Below, one piece after another: positions 16,143 through 24,435 of a stretch of 44,267 nt of DNA; position 1 is the stretch's first letter; each line of letters starts with the position of its first letter. Position numbers and translations under genes: made by a program. The DNA is from an uncultured Prevotellaceae bacterium. Lineage in GTDB: Bacteria; Bacteroidota; Bacteroidia; Bacteroidales; Bacteroidaceae. Location of the stretch: the NCBI GenBank assembly GCA_902794405.1, contig CADBHI010000027.1:1-44267 (forward strand), read 5' to 3'. Below the pieces are notes generated by a model that saw nothing but the letters and a program-made list of their open reading frames with translations, made no database searches and was not told the DNA's origin.

Positions 16143-17176
16143 AGCAGCGGCATTCCCATTGCCTTGCATTCACTACGCATGTCCTCAGGCCAGATACTTG
16201 CCTGAATCTCACCGATGTGAGCCTTGTGCAGCAGCACCATGCAGAGGCGGCTCTGACCGATACCACCACCAATAGACAGCGGCAGCTTGTCGTTCAGCAG
16301 CTGCTGGTGGAAGTAGAGTTGCTGGCGTTCCTCCTTATGCTCAATCTTCAGCTGGCGAAGCAGCGACTCCTTGTCTACACGGATACCCATCGACGAGAGT
16401 TCGAACGAACGGCCCAGTACCGGATACCAGATCAGAATGTCGCCATTCAAACCCTTACGACCATCCTCCGACACCGTCGACCAGTCGTCATAGTCAGGCG
16501 CACGACCGTCATGCTTCTCGCCGTTGGACAGTTCTCCGCCTATACCTATAATAAATACAGCGCCGTAAGCCTCGCAGATGGCATCCTCACGCTCCTTCGG
16601 CGTTTTGTCAGGATACATCTTCAGCAGCTCTTCAGCATGTATGAACTTAATCTTCTCAGGCAGGAAAGGCTTCAGCTGCGAATAGGTCTCACACGTCAGG
16701 TATTCCGTGCGACGGATGGCAGCATAAATACGCTCCACCACTTCCTTTAGGAAAGCCAACGTACGGTCTTCCTTCCTAATCACAGCCTCCCAGTCCCACT
16801 GGTCCACATACAGCGAGTGCAGATTATCCAACTCCTCGTCAGCACGAATGGCATTCATGTCGGTATATATGCCATAGCCAGGCTCTATCTGGTTCTCCGC
16901 CAGATTCAGACGCTTCCATTTGGCCAGCGAATGAACCACCTCGGCACGCTTATCGTCCAAATCCTTGATGGGGAATGTCACAGCACGTTCCACACCGTTC
17001 AAATCGTCGTTGATACCCAGACCCTGCAATACGAAAAGAGGAGCCGTTACACGACGCAGCCTCAGCTCCGTAGAGAGGTTCTGCTGGAAGAATTCCTTAA
17101 TCAGTTTAATACCCTGTTCCGTCTGTTTCGTATCTATCAGACGTTCATAGTTTATGGGTTTAATTAATTTGCTCAT
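16139..17176 (-). CDS. asnA: Aspartate--ammonia ligase (asparagine synthetase A)
   Basis: Makes asparagine from aspartate, ammonia and ATP through a class II aminoacyl-tRNA-synthetase-like fold. The 345-residue length is normal for the family. Visible signatures are FFQQNLSTELRLRRVTAPLFV near the N-terminus, AVTFPIKD, HSLYVDQWDWE, and the C-terminal SIGGGIGQSRLCMVLL with ASIWPEDM. The start at 17176 (MSKLIKPINYE) begins the family sequence; the upstream in-frame ATG at 17215 would lie beyond the -7 promoter element. Convergent overlap with tatD by stop codons only. Confidence 0.96.
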   Translation of the reverse strand: MSKLIKPINYERLIDTKQTEQGIKLIKEFFQQNLSTELRLRRVTAPLFVLQGLGINDDLNGVERAVTFPIKDLDDKRAEVVHSLAKWKRLNLAENQIEPGYGIYTDMNAIRADEELDNLHSLYVDQWDWEAVIRKEDRTLAFLKEVVERIYAAIRRTEYLTCETYSQLKPFLPEKIKFIHAEELLKMYPDKTPKEREDAICEAYGAVFIIGIGGELSNGEKHDGRAPDYDDWSTVSEDGRKGLNGDILIWYPVLGRSFELSSMGIRVDKESLLRQLKIEHKEERQQLYFHQQLLNDKLPLSIGGGIGQSRLCMVLLHKAHIGEIQASIWPEDMRSECKAMGMPLL

Positions 17177-17202
17177 TTTATCGTTGTTTACAAATTTGCG
17201 TG

Positions 17203-17233
17203 CAAAGGTAAACATAAAATATTAAATTGCAAA
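17203..17233 (-). promoter_or_regulatory. Promoter of asnA
   Basis: Minus strand: TTTG (17230-17233), 19-base spacer, TACCTTTG (17203-17210), a full match to the Bacteroidetes promoter pattern, 27 bases before the asnA start. Confidence 0.75.
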
Positions 17234-17361
17234 CAAAATAGCAGGATATTTTTGCAAAATGACACAAATTATTGATTTCTACTATCAGAATGCACTTCCT
17301 TCCCGAGTCTTAACAAATCATAATTATCAATTATTAATTATTCATTATTAATTAATTATTG

Positions 17362-17369
17362 TACCTTTG
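17362..17369 (+). promoter_or_regulatory. -7 element of the split tRNA-Arg gene
   Basis: TACCTTTG, 19 bases before the first base of the tRNA 5' half, inside an A+T-rich repeated attaattatt stretch. After integration of the element this promoter faces straight into the replacement tRNA-Arg at 17502. Confidence 0.6.
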
Positions 17370-17388
17370 CACTCGCTTTTCAAGCATC

Positions 17389-17430
17389 GGTCCCGTAGCT
17401 TAGCTGAATAGAGCGTCAGATTCCGGTTCT
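17389..17430 (+). pseudogene. 5' half of a split tRNA-Arg(CCG)
   Basis: Acceptor strand GGTCCCG, D-arm GCTT/GAGC and the anticodon arm TCAGA-TTCCGGT-TCT are intact, then the sequence diverges. The missing part is found 13.4 kb away at 30821-30852: GA, the variable loop, the T-arm TTGGG/CCCAA and the acceptor CGGGATC. Joined, the two give a perfect 74-base cloverleaf. The bases after 17430 do not complete the fold. Confidence 0.9.
17397..17430 (+). repeat. Left attachment site (34-bp direct repeat)
   Basis: Identical to 30787-30820. It runs from the D-arm through the anticodon loop of the tRNA and ends on the 3' side of the anticodon stem, the usual crossover zone for tyrosine integrases. Confidence 0.92.
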
Positions 17431-17501
17431 TGATGGTAAGATTGATAAGATGGGGCTAAAAGCGAAGAAAAGCAGGAGGCCAAAAAGCCGTAAAGCTCTG
17501 A

Positions 17502-17573
17502 GCACCCGTAGTTTAAAGGATAGAATAACGGATTCCGGTTCCGTTGGTCACGGTTCGATTCCGTGCGGGTGTA
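17502..17573 (+). tRNA. tRNA-Arg(CCG), carried by the element
   Basis: Complete cloverleaf: acceptor GCACCCG/CGGGTGT with discriminator A73, D-arm GTTT/GAAT, anticodon arm ACGGA-TTCCGGT-TCCGT with anticodon CCG, T-arm CACGG-TTCGATT-CCGTG. CCA is not encoded. The body differs from the split host tRNA nearly everywhere except the 11-base anticodon-loop region GATTCCGGTTC. No promoter is visible in the 71 bases between the split gene and this one, so it is probably transcribed from the host tRNA promoter at 17362. Confidence 0.93.
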
Positions 17574-17636
17574 CGCTTATCAAAACAATCCAATTTTAAC
17601 CAAAAATCTACCAAAAATCAGCATTTTTCGATGGTT

Positions 17637-17658
17637 GTTGACTAATTGTTGACTAATT
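17637..17658 (+). repeat. Tandem integrase arm-like sites, left end
   Basis: Two head-to-tail copies of GTTGACTAATT (17637-17647, 17648-17658) just before the integrase gene. The same pair occurs near the right end at 30728-30749 (one mismatch). Just upstream, ccaaaaatc also occurs twice. Confidence 0.75.
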
Positions 17659-17672
17659 AAAATCATTGTAAC

Positions 17673-18941
17673 ATGCTGACAATTAGAGCAGAAATCAAGA
17701 AAGGTGAGCAGAAAAGTGACGGAACGTACAACGTAAAGCTCAGATTCACCCACCAAAGGAAGGTTAAAAGGCTGTCTACAAGCCTATTTGTAAGACCCGA
17801 GGATTTGACAAAATCACTCTCCTTTAAGAACGGGACAAAGGTAAAGAATGATATTGATAACCTCGTTAACGATTACCGTGTGCGCTGTAACAAACTTCCA
17901 ATTGACATTGAGGGTTATACCCTTGATGAGATTATGGGAGAACTGGAGGCACAGGAGAAGAGGAAACAGACTATAGATTTTATTCAGTTCTGTGAGGAAT
18001 GGATAAAAGAGACCTCCATTAAAGGTAAGCAGAATTACCAATCAGCCTTATCTGCATTTAAGGCTTACGTTAATACAGACCACTATCCAACTTCACGGAT
18101 TACCTCTTCATTACTAAAGGGGTTTATTGACTTCCTACAACAGAAGCACAAAGAACGTCAAGCATTGCTTATTGAGGCAGGAAAACGTGTGCCAAGCAAT
18201 CGTACTGTTTCTCTTTATCTGGGGAGCATCAGGCACCTTTTCTACGAAGCGAAGAAGAAATATAACGATTATGACCGTAATATCATAATAATAGGTAACA
18301 CCCCGTTTGAAAATCTGACTGTCCCCAAGCAGCAAGCAACCAGAAAAAGAGCAATTTCCGCTGAATTGCTAAGAGCCATGTGGAAGATACCATATAAGAA
18401 TACTATACGTGGTAGGTCAAAAACATGCCCCATTGACTTTGCAAAAGACTGCTTTATTCTATCGTTTTGCCTCATGGGAATAAACTCTGTAGATTTATTT
18501 AATGCCACAGAAATGCAGGGTAATAGGCTAATCTATTACCGTACTAAGACAAAAGACCGAAGAACAGACCAGGCGAAGATGGAAGTCGTTATTCCATCTT
18601 TCGCTACCACTTTAGTAGAAAAGTACCGTGACGAAACTGGCCAAAGAGTGTTTCGGTTCTATAAGCATTTCTCCAACTACCGAACATTCAATGCGGCTAT
18701 CAATCGAGGACTGAAAGAGATTGGCGATCAGCTAGGGATTGAAGATCTGGAGTACTACGCTGCCCGTCACTCATGGGCTACTATCGCTCTCAACAAATGT
18801 AAGATCGATAAGTACACAGTTCATGCCGCCCTCAACCATGTGAATGAGAATATGCGGGTCACCGACATCTACATTGAACGCGACTTCGTGAACGAGAACA
18901 AGGCTAATGCCAAAGTCGTGAAATACGTCTTTGGGAAGTAG
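17673..18941 (+). CDS. Tyrosine integrase of element 1
   Basis: A 422-residue Bacteroidetes-type site-specific recombinase. It has an N-terminal arm-binding domain (about 1-90), a SAM-like core-binding domain (about 100-200) and a C-terminal catalytic domain. Catalytic landmarks are TKTKDRR (Lys), YYAARHSWAT (Arg and His), LNHVNENM (His position) and DIYIERDF (nucleophilic Tyr). The first catalytic Arg is not where expected: the motif reads CLMGINSVDLF. Substitution of this Arg is also known in IntDOT of CTnDOT. It lies directly after the replacement tRNA, 232 bases from the attachment core, the normal place for the integrase that made the insertion. Confidence 0.92.
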   Translation: MLTIRAEIKKGEQKSDGTYNVKLRFTHQRKVKRLSTSLFVRPEDLTKSLSFKNGTKVKNDIDNLVNDYRVRCNKLPIDIEGYTLDEIMGELEAQEKRKQTIDFIQFCEEWIKETSIKGKQNYQSALSAFKAYVNTDHYPTSRITSSLLKGFIDFLQQKHKERQALLIEAGKRVPSNRTVSLYLGSIRHLFYEAKKKYNDYDRNIIIIGNTPFENLTVPKQQATRKRAISAELLRAMWKIPYKNTIRGRSKTCPIDFAKDCFILSFCLMGINSVDLFNATEMQGNRLIYYRTKTKDRRTDQAKMEVVIPSFATTLVEKYRDETGQRVFRFYKHFSNYRTFNAAINRGLKEIGDQLGIEDLEYYAARHSWATIALNKCKIDKYTVHAALNHVNENMRVTDIYIERDFVNENKANAKVVKYVFGK

Positions 18942-18953
18942 CTCGACCAACCG

Positions 18954-18991
18954 AGACAGGACTATTAGGGCGCATTACCCTAATGTCCGTC
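18954..18991 (+). terminator. Hairpin after the integrase
   Basis: Nested stem GAC/GTC, GGAC/GTCC and ATTAGGG/CCCTAAT around a 7-base loop, between the convergent integrase and the gene at 19013. No strong T-run. Confidence 0.6.
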
Positions 18992-19012
18992 TTGCGGTTG
19001 AATCAGCTTGTT

Positions 19013-20005
19013 TTATGCCGCTTTTTTCTCTTCTTGGTTGCTCTTTAGTTTTTCAAGGTAAGTGGTCAGAATACTTGAAACCATTGTTTCCCTCTGGCCA
19101 TTTGGGGCTTTTTCTATTGTTTGTGTTTCCATTTCTGTAAGCATCTTTATGGCCTTTTTCATAAATAATAGCGAATAACCTTTGCTCTCCATGTGGAGCA
19201 GCGTGTTAATGGGACGGATGATATAGCGTTTCTCTGCTATCTTCTTAAATTTTTCCTTAACGACATCTAACAGTTCTTTAGCCTCAGCTGTTGAGCGTCC
19301 AAGGGTTGGCACTCCCTCTGGTATGTTTCCCATCATCAGTCCCAATACTAATGTGGGTTTAATGGAGTAATCAAGGTAGTGCTGAGCTGTTGAGGCACTC
19401 AAATTATGCTCTTTAGCGAAATCGAATACTGCCTGACAGGCTTTGTCACCTGTTGCCAATGCTGCAACACCCATTTTCTCCGTGTTGTTCAGTCCGCGGC
19501 TATATAGGTTGGAACAACCAACGGCCTGTGCGTAGTCCTGTACGGATTGGAAATCATGCACTTCCACATGTTGCAGTTTATCGTCAACCCCCACACGCCA
19601 ATAAGTACCTGCCGTAGGGCAGAGGACATAAACATTCTTTGTACCTATTTCTATCGGCTGGTTATTTTCATCAAAGAGCTGAATACCTTCATTCCAAAAG
19701 ATCTCGGGTTTCGCCAAATGGTAGAGGCAGCTGAACATCTTGCTGCGGTCAAGTGAGCCTATCAGTTTTTTTTTGTCCTTGGGAAGCTCCATCGAATACT
19801 TGGTGTGTGCCACCACTATTTTTCTCTCTTCACCGTCAATGATGGCGACTTTGGTTGTTCGTTCAACCGTAGGATTGTTTTGTTCTTCCATTTGAATAGA
19901 ATTGTTAATGTTTGCAGCGTTCTCTGCTGCGTTTACACTTTTGGTAGCTACGATTGTCTCGCTGCTGGTTGCTACTGTTGTAGCGTTGTTTTGGATATTC
20001 TCCAT
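19013..20005 (-). CDS. Unknown protein, possibly ParB-like DNA-binding
   Basis: I do not recognise this family with confidence. The 330-residue product has a low-complexity N-terminus rich in Asn, Ala and Thr (1-50), a middle alpha/beta part, and a helical part. The latter contains a segment compatible with a helix-turn-helix (FAKEHNLSASTAQHYLDYS, about residues 195-215) and a following GLMMGNIPEG loop. A conserved QDYAQAVGCSNLYSRGLNNTEKMG stretch precedes it. The order of acidic middle region then HTH recalls ParB/KorB-type or element-maintenance proteins, but this is inference. On the minus strand a strong AAGGAGG lies some 17 bases before the start, a little farther than ideal. Confidence 0.5.
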   Translation of the reverse strand: MENIQNNATTVATSSETIVATKSVNAAENAANINNSIQMEEQNNPTVERTTKVAIIDGEERKIVVAHTKYSMELPKDKKKLIGSLDRSKMFSCLYHLAKPEIFWNEGIQLFDENNQPIEIGTKNVYVLCPTAGTYWRVGVDDKLQHVEVHDFQSVQDYAQAVGCSNLYSRGLNNTEKMGVAALATGDKACQAVFDFAKEHNLSASTAQHYLDYSIKPTLVLGLMMGNIPEGVPTLGRSTAEAKELLDVVKEKFKKIAEKRYIIRPINTLLHMESKGYSLLFMKKAIKMLTEMETQTIEKAPNGQRETMVSSILTTYLEKLKSNQEEKKAA

Positions 20006-20087
20006 TTTTGTAACCCTGCCGCCTCCTTATTATACTTAGGTGCTTCGCTTACGGCGGACAGGGGAGCTCTACACCTTTATTTAGCTA

Positions 20088-20095
20088 CAAAGGTA
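20088..20095 (-). promoter_or_regulatory. Candidate -7 element for the gene at 19013-20005
   Basis: Minus-strand TACCTTTG about 83 bases before the start. No good -33 box, so a leader of about 75 bases is suggested but unproven. Confidence 0.4.
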
Positions 20096-20184
20096 CAGAA
20101 GACAAACAGAAGTTAAGAATAAAATAATAGGAATAGCAATGAGAGTCCAACTATTCCCAATATAGACAAAGAGCCTGTCCTTTT

Positions 20185-21072
20185 TTAGTCTTTTATTAGT
20201 GTGCTCGGATTATGAAATATACGATCTTCTTCCTCTTTTGTTAATGCTGCCAATTTAAGTTTGGAATCTTTCCAATTTATCTTTCTTTTCCAGTCATCAT
20301 GTTTTAAATAAAGCGTAAAGACATCAAAGGGATAATGATAATTATTATACATTATTATTTTCTTTCTTATATTTTCAGTTGCTGTGGCGTTGGTTTTAAG
20401 ACCTAAATCAAAATATACCATTAATCTCAATATCAACTCTTGCTCTAAAGGTGACACTATGGCTTTTTTCCCCCGTTGATTCCTATTTGCATCAGGAAAC
20501 GCCTCTTCAAAGAATTTTGCTATATAATATGCAAATTGGCTTTGAATAATATTTCTATCAACAATAGAACCAATCTTATCAACGCGCCCCATTTTGGCAG
20601 TTTCAATAATATCACCTTTCGCGTTCAGATATTTTTTTGCAGAATCCATGCAAAAATTAGCAAGTTCAACATAGTTAGTAGTTACAGTTTTACCCTCTTT
20701 GTCCTTAAAAGTAATTTCTTCTAACTCGCCCAATCCTTCGAAGGCTTCTTTTGTAGGAATCTTCAACAATACAACATATTGCTCTCGAATCATTTCGTTA
20801 ACATAAGAGCACAACATATATAAATTAAGAATTTCGATATTAATACCTAGTTTGTCCTTAATGTTCGCTATTAACTTTTTAATTTCTTCATCTGCAACCA
20901 CCTTCTCAAGAGCAGGAAGAAACCCCATGATACTATTATGATGTCTAGTGGCAAAAATGGGGAACTGTACACCATCAGTTGCTCTTTTGTCATTCTGTTC
21001 TAGTAAAGAATAATAAAACCATCTGGCATATATTGTCAAGTCGCCATCTAATAATGTTGTACTCTCTTTCAT
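20185..21072 (-). CDS. Unknown protein (about 295 residues)
   Basis: Not recognised. Starting at MKESTTLLDGDLTIYARWFYYSLLEQ, the product is mostly helical, with an aromatic-rich N-terminus, a conserved-looking RHHNSIMGFLPALEKVV segment, and a basic C-terminus (YLKHDDWKRKINWKDSKLKL). No signal peptide or membrane segment is seen. The start at 21072 is preferred over the upstream in-frame ATG at 21168, because the 32 extra residues look noncoding and a TACCTTTG -7 element lies at 21078-21085. It is transcribed away from the DUF3871 gene. Confidence 0.55.
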   Translation of the reverse strand: MKESTTLLDGDLTIYARWFYYSLLEQNDKRATDGVQFPIFATRHHNSIMGFLPALEKVVADEEIKKLIANIKDKLGINIEILNLYMLCSYVNEMIREQYVVLLKIPTKEAFEGLGELEEITFKDKEGKTVTTNYVELANFCMDSAKKYLNAKGDIIETAKMGRVDKIGSIVDRNIIQSQFAYYIAKFFEEAFPDANRNQRGKKAIVSPLEQELILRLMVYFDLGLKTNATATENIRKKIIMYNNYHYPFDVFTLYLKHDDWKRKINWKDSKLKLAALTKEEEDRIFHNPSTLIKD

Positions 21073-21077
21073 GGCCA

Positions 21078-21085
21078 CAAAGGTA
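21078..21085 (-). promoter_or_regulatory. -7 element almost touching the start at 21072
   Basis: Minus-strand TACCTTTG ends five bases before the ATG. If used, the transcript would be leaderless or nearly so; otherwise the true start is a later codon. Confidence 0.4.
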
Positions 21086-21185
21086 CAAATAATAATCGGG
21101 AAACTCGCCAATTTCAAAATTTTTATTTTTTCTGCCCACGCCACTTCACCCATAAATAGTCCCCCCACCTACTTTAAAAGGTAAA

Positions 21186-21262
21186 ACGTTTTTCCATACA
21201 GAAACCTAAGCCGTACCGAAAAACGTAGTCAATTTGTAGAGCGTATGTAACCTCTAAGAGGT
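21186..21262. promoter_or_regulatory. Inverted repeats in the divergent control region
   Basis: ACGTTTTTC (21186-21194) pairs with GAAAAACGT (21218-21226), and ACCTCT-A-AGAGGT (21250-21262) is a perfect palindrome. They lie between the divergent genes at 21072 and 21317 and are candidate operators. The remaining bases of this gap show no gene. Confidence 0.5.
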
Positions 21263-21316
21263 AAACACGTACCTCATACAGTTAACTCTATCATTAACCA
21301 TCAAATTCATTTTATT

Positions 21317-22345
21317 ATGAACAGTTTATTATTGATGCCCTCTGCTGTGGCTATGAATAACAGCAATCAGTTTGCAACAGAGTACGCAGACTACGAAGAA
21401 ATCTCCGTTGAACAGCCTGCTATCACTAACTCCTACGTGAACTTTCTGGATGCTAACACCAACCAAATCACTATGGACGAGCTAAAGACTCAGTGTGTCG
21501 TTCCTACTTGGGCAAACCAAGAGCTAACAATTGCACATCAGGACTTCATTGAGTCAGTCCATGATGCAGCACAGTCCTTCTATCAGGGTGAGGCAGTAAC
21601 AGCACCATCCATCCGTGTTTCTCACATTGTCAGGGGCAGGACTCCTAACGCTCTGAGTAAAAGAGCTTCTGAATTACTGGAGTGTGAAAAGACTCAGTTC
21701 TACCAGCGTCTGGCATTTGCTTTCACCATCCCCACTATCTACGAAACAATCGATGGTAAGAGATTAGAGCTCTGTGTGGGCGGTGTTCGCAACTACAATG
21801 ATCTGAACCTCTACCGCTCTTCTAAGGGAGTGGAGAAATTCAGTGTGTTCGTAGGCTGGCGTGTGGTAATCTGTAGCAATCAGGTGCTAACAGGTCAGGG
21901 TGTGAAACTCTCTATGGAGGTAATGGACTTGAAGCAGCTCTACCAACAGGTGATGGAACTCTTCAACCAGTTCAACCCTGCGAGAGACATTCACCTGATG
22001 CAAACACTTTCCAACACCTACCTGACTGAGACACAGTTTACACAGATTATTGGTAGAATGAGACTCTATCAGGCACTACCACAGGGAATCTCCCGTAGAA
22101 TCCCACGCTTGCTGATTACTGATTCTCAGATCAACAACGTGTGCCGTGGTTACTATCAGAACGAGGACTTCGGAGGTAAGGGTGGCTCACTCTCCATGTG
22201 GAACTTCCACAATCTGCTGACTGAATCCAATAAGAGCAGCTATATTGATAGCTACCTCTCCAGAGCCGTTAACGCTACAGATGTCAGTGTGGGGCTTAAC
22301 AATGCTCTGCATGGTGATACACAATACCAATGGTTTCTTGGTTAG
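21317..22345 (+). CDS. DUF3871 family protein
   Basis: A 342-residue protein of the DUF3871 family, which is restricted to mobile elements and genomes of Bacteroidetes and has no known activity. Recognisable family parts are VGGVRNYNDLNLY, FSVFVGWRVVICSNQVL, and the C-terminal SLSMWNFHNLLTESNKSSYIDS...NALHGDTQYQWFLG. The overall pattern resembles proteins of the phage and plasmid DUF932 type (inference). A short alanine- and asparagine-rich N-terminus precedes the domain. It is followed by a hairpin terminator; TAG is a true stop here because the hairpin follows at once. Confidence 0.8.
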   Translation: MNSLLLMPSAVAMNNSNQFATEYADYEEISVEQPAITNSYVNFLDANTNQITMDELKTQCVVPTWANQELTIAHQDFIESVHDAAQSFYQGEAVTAPSIRVSHIVRGRTPNALSKRASELLECEKTQFYQRLAFAFTIPTIYETIDGKRLELCVGGVRNYNDLNLYRSSKGVEKFSVFVGWRVVICSNQVLTGQGVKLSMEVMDLKQLYQQVMELFNQFNPARDIHLMQTLSNTYLTETQFTQIIGRMRLYQALPQGISRRIPRLLITDSQINNVCRGYYQNEDFGGKGGSLSMWNFHNLLTESNKSSYIDSYLSRAVNATDVSVGLNNALHGDTQYQWFLG

Positions 22346-22356
22346 TTGATAGAGCG

Positions 22357-22396
22357 GAGGGCATCACCTTATTATATATGGGTGGTGTCCTCTTTA
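22357..22396 (+). terminator. Terminator of the DUF3871 gene
   Basis: A 12-bp stem with two wobble pairs (22357-22368 with 22381-22392) and 12-base loop, followed by a short T-run. Confidence 0.75.
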
Positions 22397-22494
22397 CTTC
22401 TAAACCGTATTCTTTTAATGGGTGTACTCAAATAAATCTATAAGACTATGCTATGAGTCGCCCTTTTTAGTGTTCAACAAATACTTTGATTAAA

Positions 22495-23133
22495 ATGAGT
22501 ACAAAAACAGCAGTTATCTATGCCAGAGTCTCTTCAATAGGTGACAGGCAAAACACAGATCGGCAAATCTCTGACCTTCTGGATTACGTAAAATATCAAA
22601 ATCTGAACATTTGCAAGATATACGAAGAGCATATTTCTGGAGCAAAGAAAAACGTAGAGCGTCCCATCTTGCAGCAAGCAATCGAATACTGCAAGCAAAA
22701 CCGTGTTTCCATCCTTTTAGTGAGTGAGCTATCCAGACTTGGAAGAAATGCCTTTGAAGTTCTGGCTACAGTAAAAGACCTCATAGATTCAGGGGTTAAC
22801 CTCTACATGCAGAAGGAACAGCTAACATTACTTGACGCTGAAGGAAAGCCCACAATGTTCGCTCCGATAATGATAGCTACACTTTCGACATGTGCACAGC
22901 TAGAACGTGAAAACATTAAGTTCCGTTTGAATAGTGGTCGAAAACTCTATATTGAAAGAGGTGGTAAGTTAGGCCGTAAGGTTGGTTCAGTAAAGACTAC
23001 AGAGCAGAAGAAAGAAGAGCACAAGGATATTATCTCATATCTAAAGAAAGGCTACTCTGTTAGGAATGTGGCAAAACTCTGTAACAAAGGAATTAGCACT
23101 GTTCAGAGAGTCAAGAAGGAATTTAATCTTTAA
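22495..23133 (+). CDS. Serine recombinase (resolvase/invertase family)
   Basis: A small serine recombinase of 212 residues. The N-terminal catalytic domain starts TAVIYARVSS, with the nucleophilic Ser in RVSS. It contains the LLVSELSRLGRN motif with the active-site arginines, the QLTLLD strand and a long E helix. A C-terminal helix-turn-helix follows (about 165-212, GYSVRNVAKLCNKGISTVQRVKKEF). Such enzymes resolve multimers or invert DNA. ATG at 22495 is used; an upstream in-frame TTG adds only three residues. Finding both a tyrosine and a serine recombinase in one element suggests a plasmid-like or composite history. Confidence 0.92.
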   Translation: MSTKTAVIYARVSSIGDRQNTDRQISDLLDYVKYQNLNICKIYEEHISGAKKNVERPILQQAIEYCKQNRVSILLVSELSRLGRNAFEVLATVKDLIDSGVNLYMQKEQLTLLDAEGKPTMFAPIMIATLSTCAQLERENIKFRLNSGRKLYIERGGKLGRKVGSVKTTEQKKEEHKDIISYLKKGYSVRNVAKLCNKGISTVQRVKKEFNL

Positions 23134-23532
23134 TCATTTCGTACAGTCAGGAGACTATTTTATACATCTAAGACCAAATAATTGCTCTTTTACTTGTTTG
23201 TTTCAAAACTAATTACTATTTTTGCAGACGAGTTTCAAGTGCTGCTTTGAGAAGTGGTGCGTTTTAATGGCTCAAACTTAGTACAAAGAGCGATTGACGT
23301 TTATCCTGTCATAGAATCTGGACAATTCTTAGCTACAAGGATAATGGCAATATGCTCACATCGTTAGGATTATTGTACCTTTATAGGCATGATATGTTCT
23401 AAGGTGTGGGCTATTGTTCATTGTTTGTAGCAGGTAGTCCAGAACCTTATGATGATGATGGCAATAGTCCCACACTCTTAAACAATAATCCGCTGACTTC
23501 TTGGGATTAGTTAGCATAATATAATTACTACA
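23134..23532 (+). pseudogene. 399-base gap with decayed coding remnants
   Basis: No intact gene. Two short stretches read like protein but are broken by stops and frame changes: one around 23253-23366 (EVVRFNGSNLVQRAIDVYP...) and one around 23412-23509 (GYCSLFVAGSPEPYDDDGN...). They may be pieces of one lost gene. I could not assign a family, and chance coding-like sequence remains possible. Confidence 0.3.
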
Positions 23533-24030
23533 ATGTCAACATTAAAACAAAAAAAAGCTATTTGTGGTACAATTATTATTGTACTTGTATCAATACTTTG
23601 TGCTTGTAATTCATTTAACAACTCCCAAACTGGCACGATAGAAGAAGCTCAACAGCAGTTTATTAATGAAGTACAATACATGACTGAAAAAGAAGCATTG
23701 GCAAATGAGATAAACTATTTTAAAGAGCCTCAAATGACAGTTTACAGGAAAGTACGTGATTTAACTGGAAAAGATGCAATCCATGAGTGCAATTTATTAG
23801 AAAAAGAGAATGCAGAAAAAGAAAGTGCTCTCAGAAACGGACAAGTTTCTGTTATTCGGACTTGGAATTGCTATCAAGAAAAACAATATGCAGTAGATCA
23901 TCCTGATGACATTATAGGTGCCGAATACTATTTTGAAGGAATATTTACCCACTACAACAATGGTTACGACACAAGAAAAGCCAAAGTGTTATGCATAAAT
24001 GGTAAATGGTTTGTTATTCAAAGATATTAA
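23533..24030 (+). CDS. Small predicted lipoprotein, unknown function
   Basis: A 165-residue product with a lipoprotein signal (basic start, hydrophobic IIIVLVSILCAC; the lipobox Cys is near residue 24-25). A Gln/Glu-rich helical region follows, then a beta-rich C-terminus (GAEYYFEGIFTHYNNGYDTRKAKVL...). It would be anchored in the inner or outer membrane. Family not recognised. It leads a row of three small exported or membrane proteins with short gaps, probably one transcript. The composition is A+T-rich like the rest of the element. Confidence 0.6.
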   Translation: MSTLKQKKAICGTIIIVLVSILCACNSFNNSQTGTIEEAQQQFINEVQYMTEKEALANEINYFKEPQMTVYRKVRDLTGKDAIHECNLLEKENAEKESALRNGQVSVIRTWNCYQEKQYAVDHPDDIIGAEYYFEGIFTHYNNGYDTRKAKVLCINGKWFVIQRY

Positions 24031-24048
24031 AAATAAAATTGACATACG

Positions 24049-24411
24049 ATGAAAAGATTATCTTTATTATTGTTACTTGCTGCTTTTTCAGTAGTAGCAT
24101 TTTGCCAAACTACCTTTAGACCAATAAAGGCAACTATAACGGACAGTCAAGGAACTTTTTCTTCCACGTCATTCAATTGTCCCAACATGATTGTGTACGA
24201 TAAAGGTAGTTCTGTACTATTATCGTGGGGAGGTGAAAATATCCCTTTATCTAAAAGTAGTAGTCCAGATACTTATATTGCTTCACAAACAAAGTCTGGA
24301 ACAACAATGAAATTTGTCGCTTATAGAAGTTCCAGTACTGGGCGAATCTATTTGGTAATCTGTACTACTAAAAGTAATGGTAAAAGTGTTGACATTCATT
24401 TTAAAATGTAG
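24049..24411 (+). CDS. Small secreted protein, unknown function
   Basis: A 120-residue product with a clear signal peptide (MKRLSLLLLLAAFSVVAFCQ). The mature part is Ser/Thr-rich and beta-strand-like, with alternating hydrophobic residues (KFVAYRSSSTGRIYLVICTT). No family recognised. The gap to the preceding lipoprotein gene is 18 bases and to the next gene 24 bases, so it is probably part of the same operon. Confidence 0.55.
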   Translation: MKRLSLLLLLAAFSVVAFCQTTFRPIKATITDSQGTFSSTSFNCPNMIVYDKGSSVLLSWGGENIPLSKSSSPDTYIASQTKSGTTMKFVAYRSSSTGRIYLVICTTKSNGKSVDIHFKM

Positions 24412-24435
24412 AACAAAAAATAGATCTGTAGCGAT

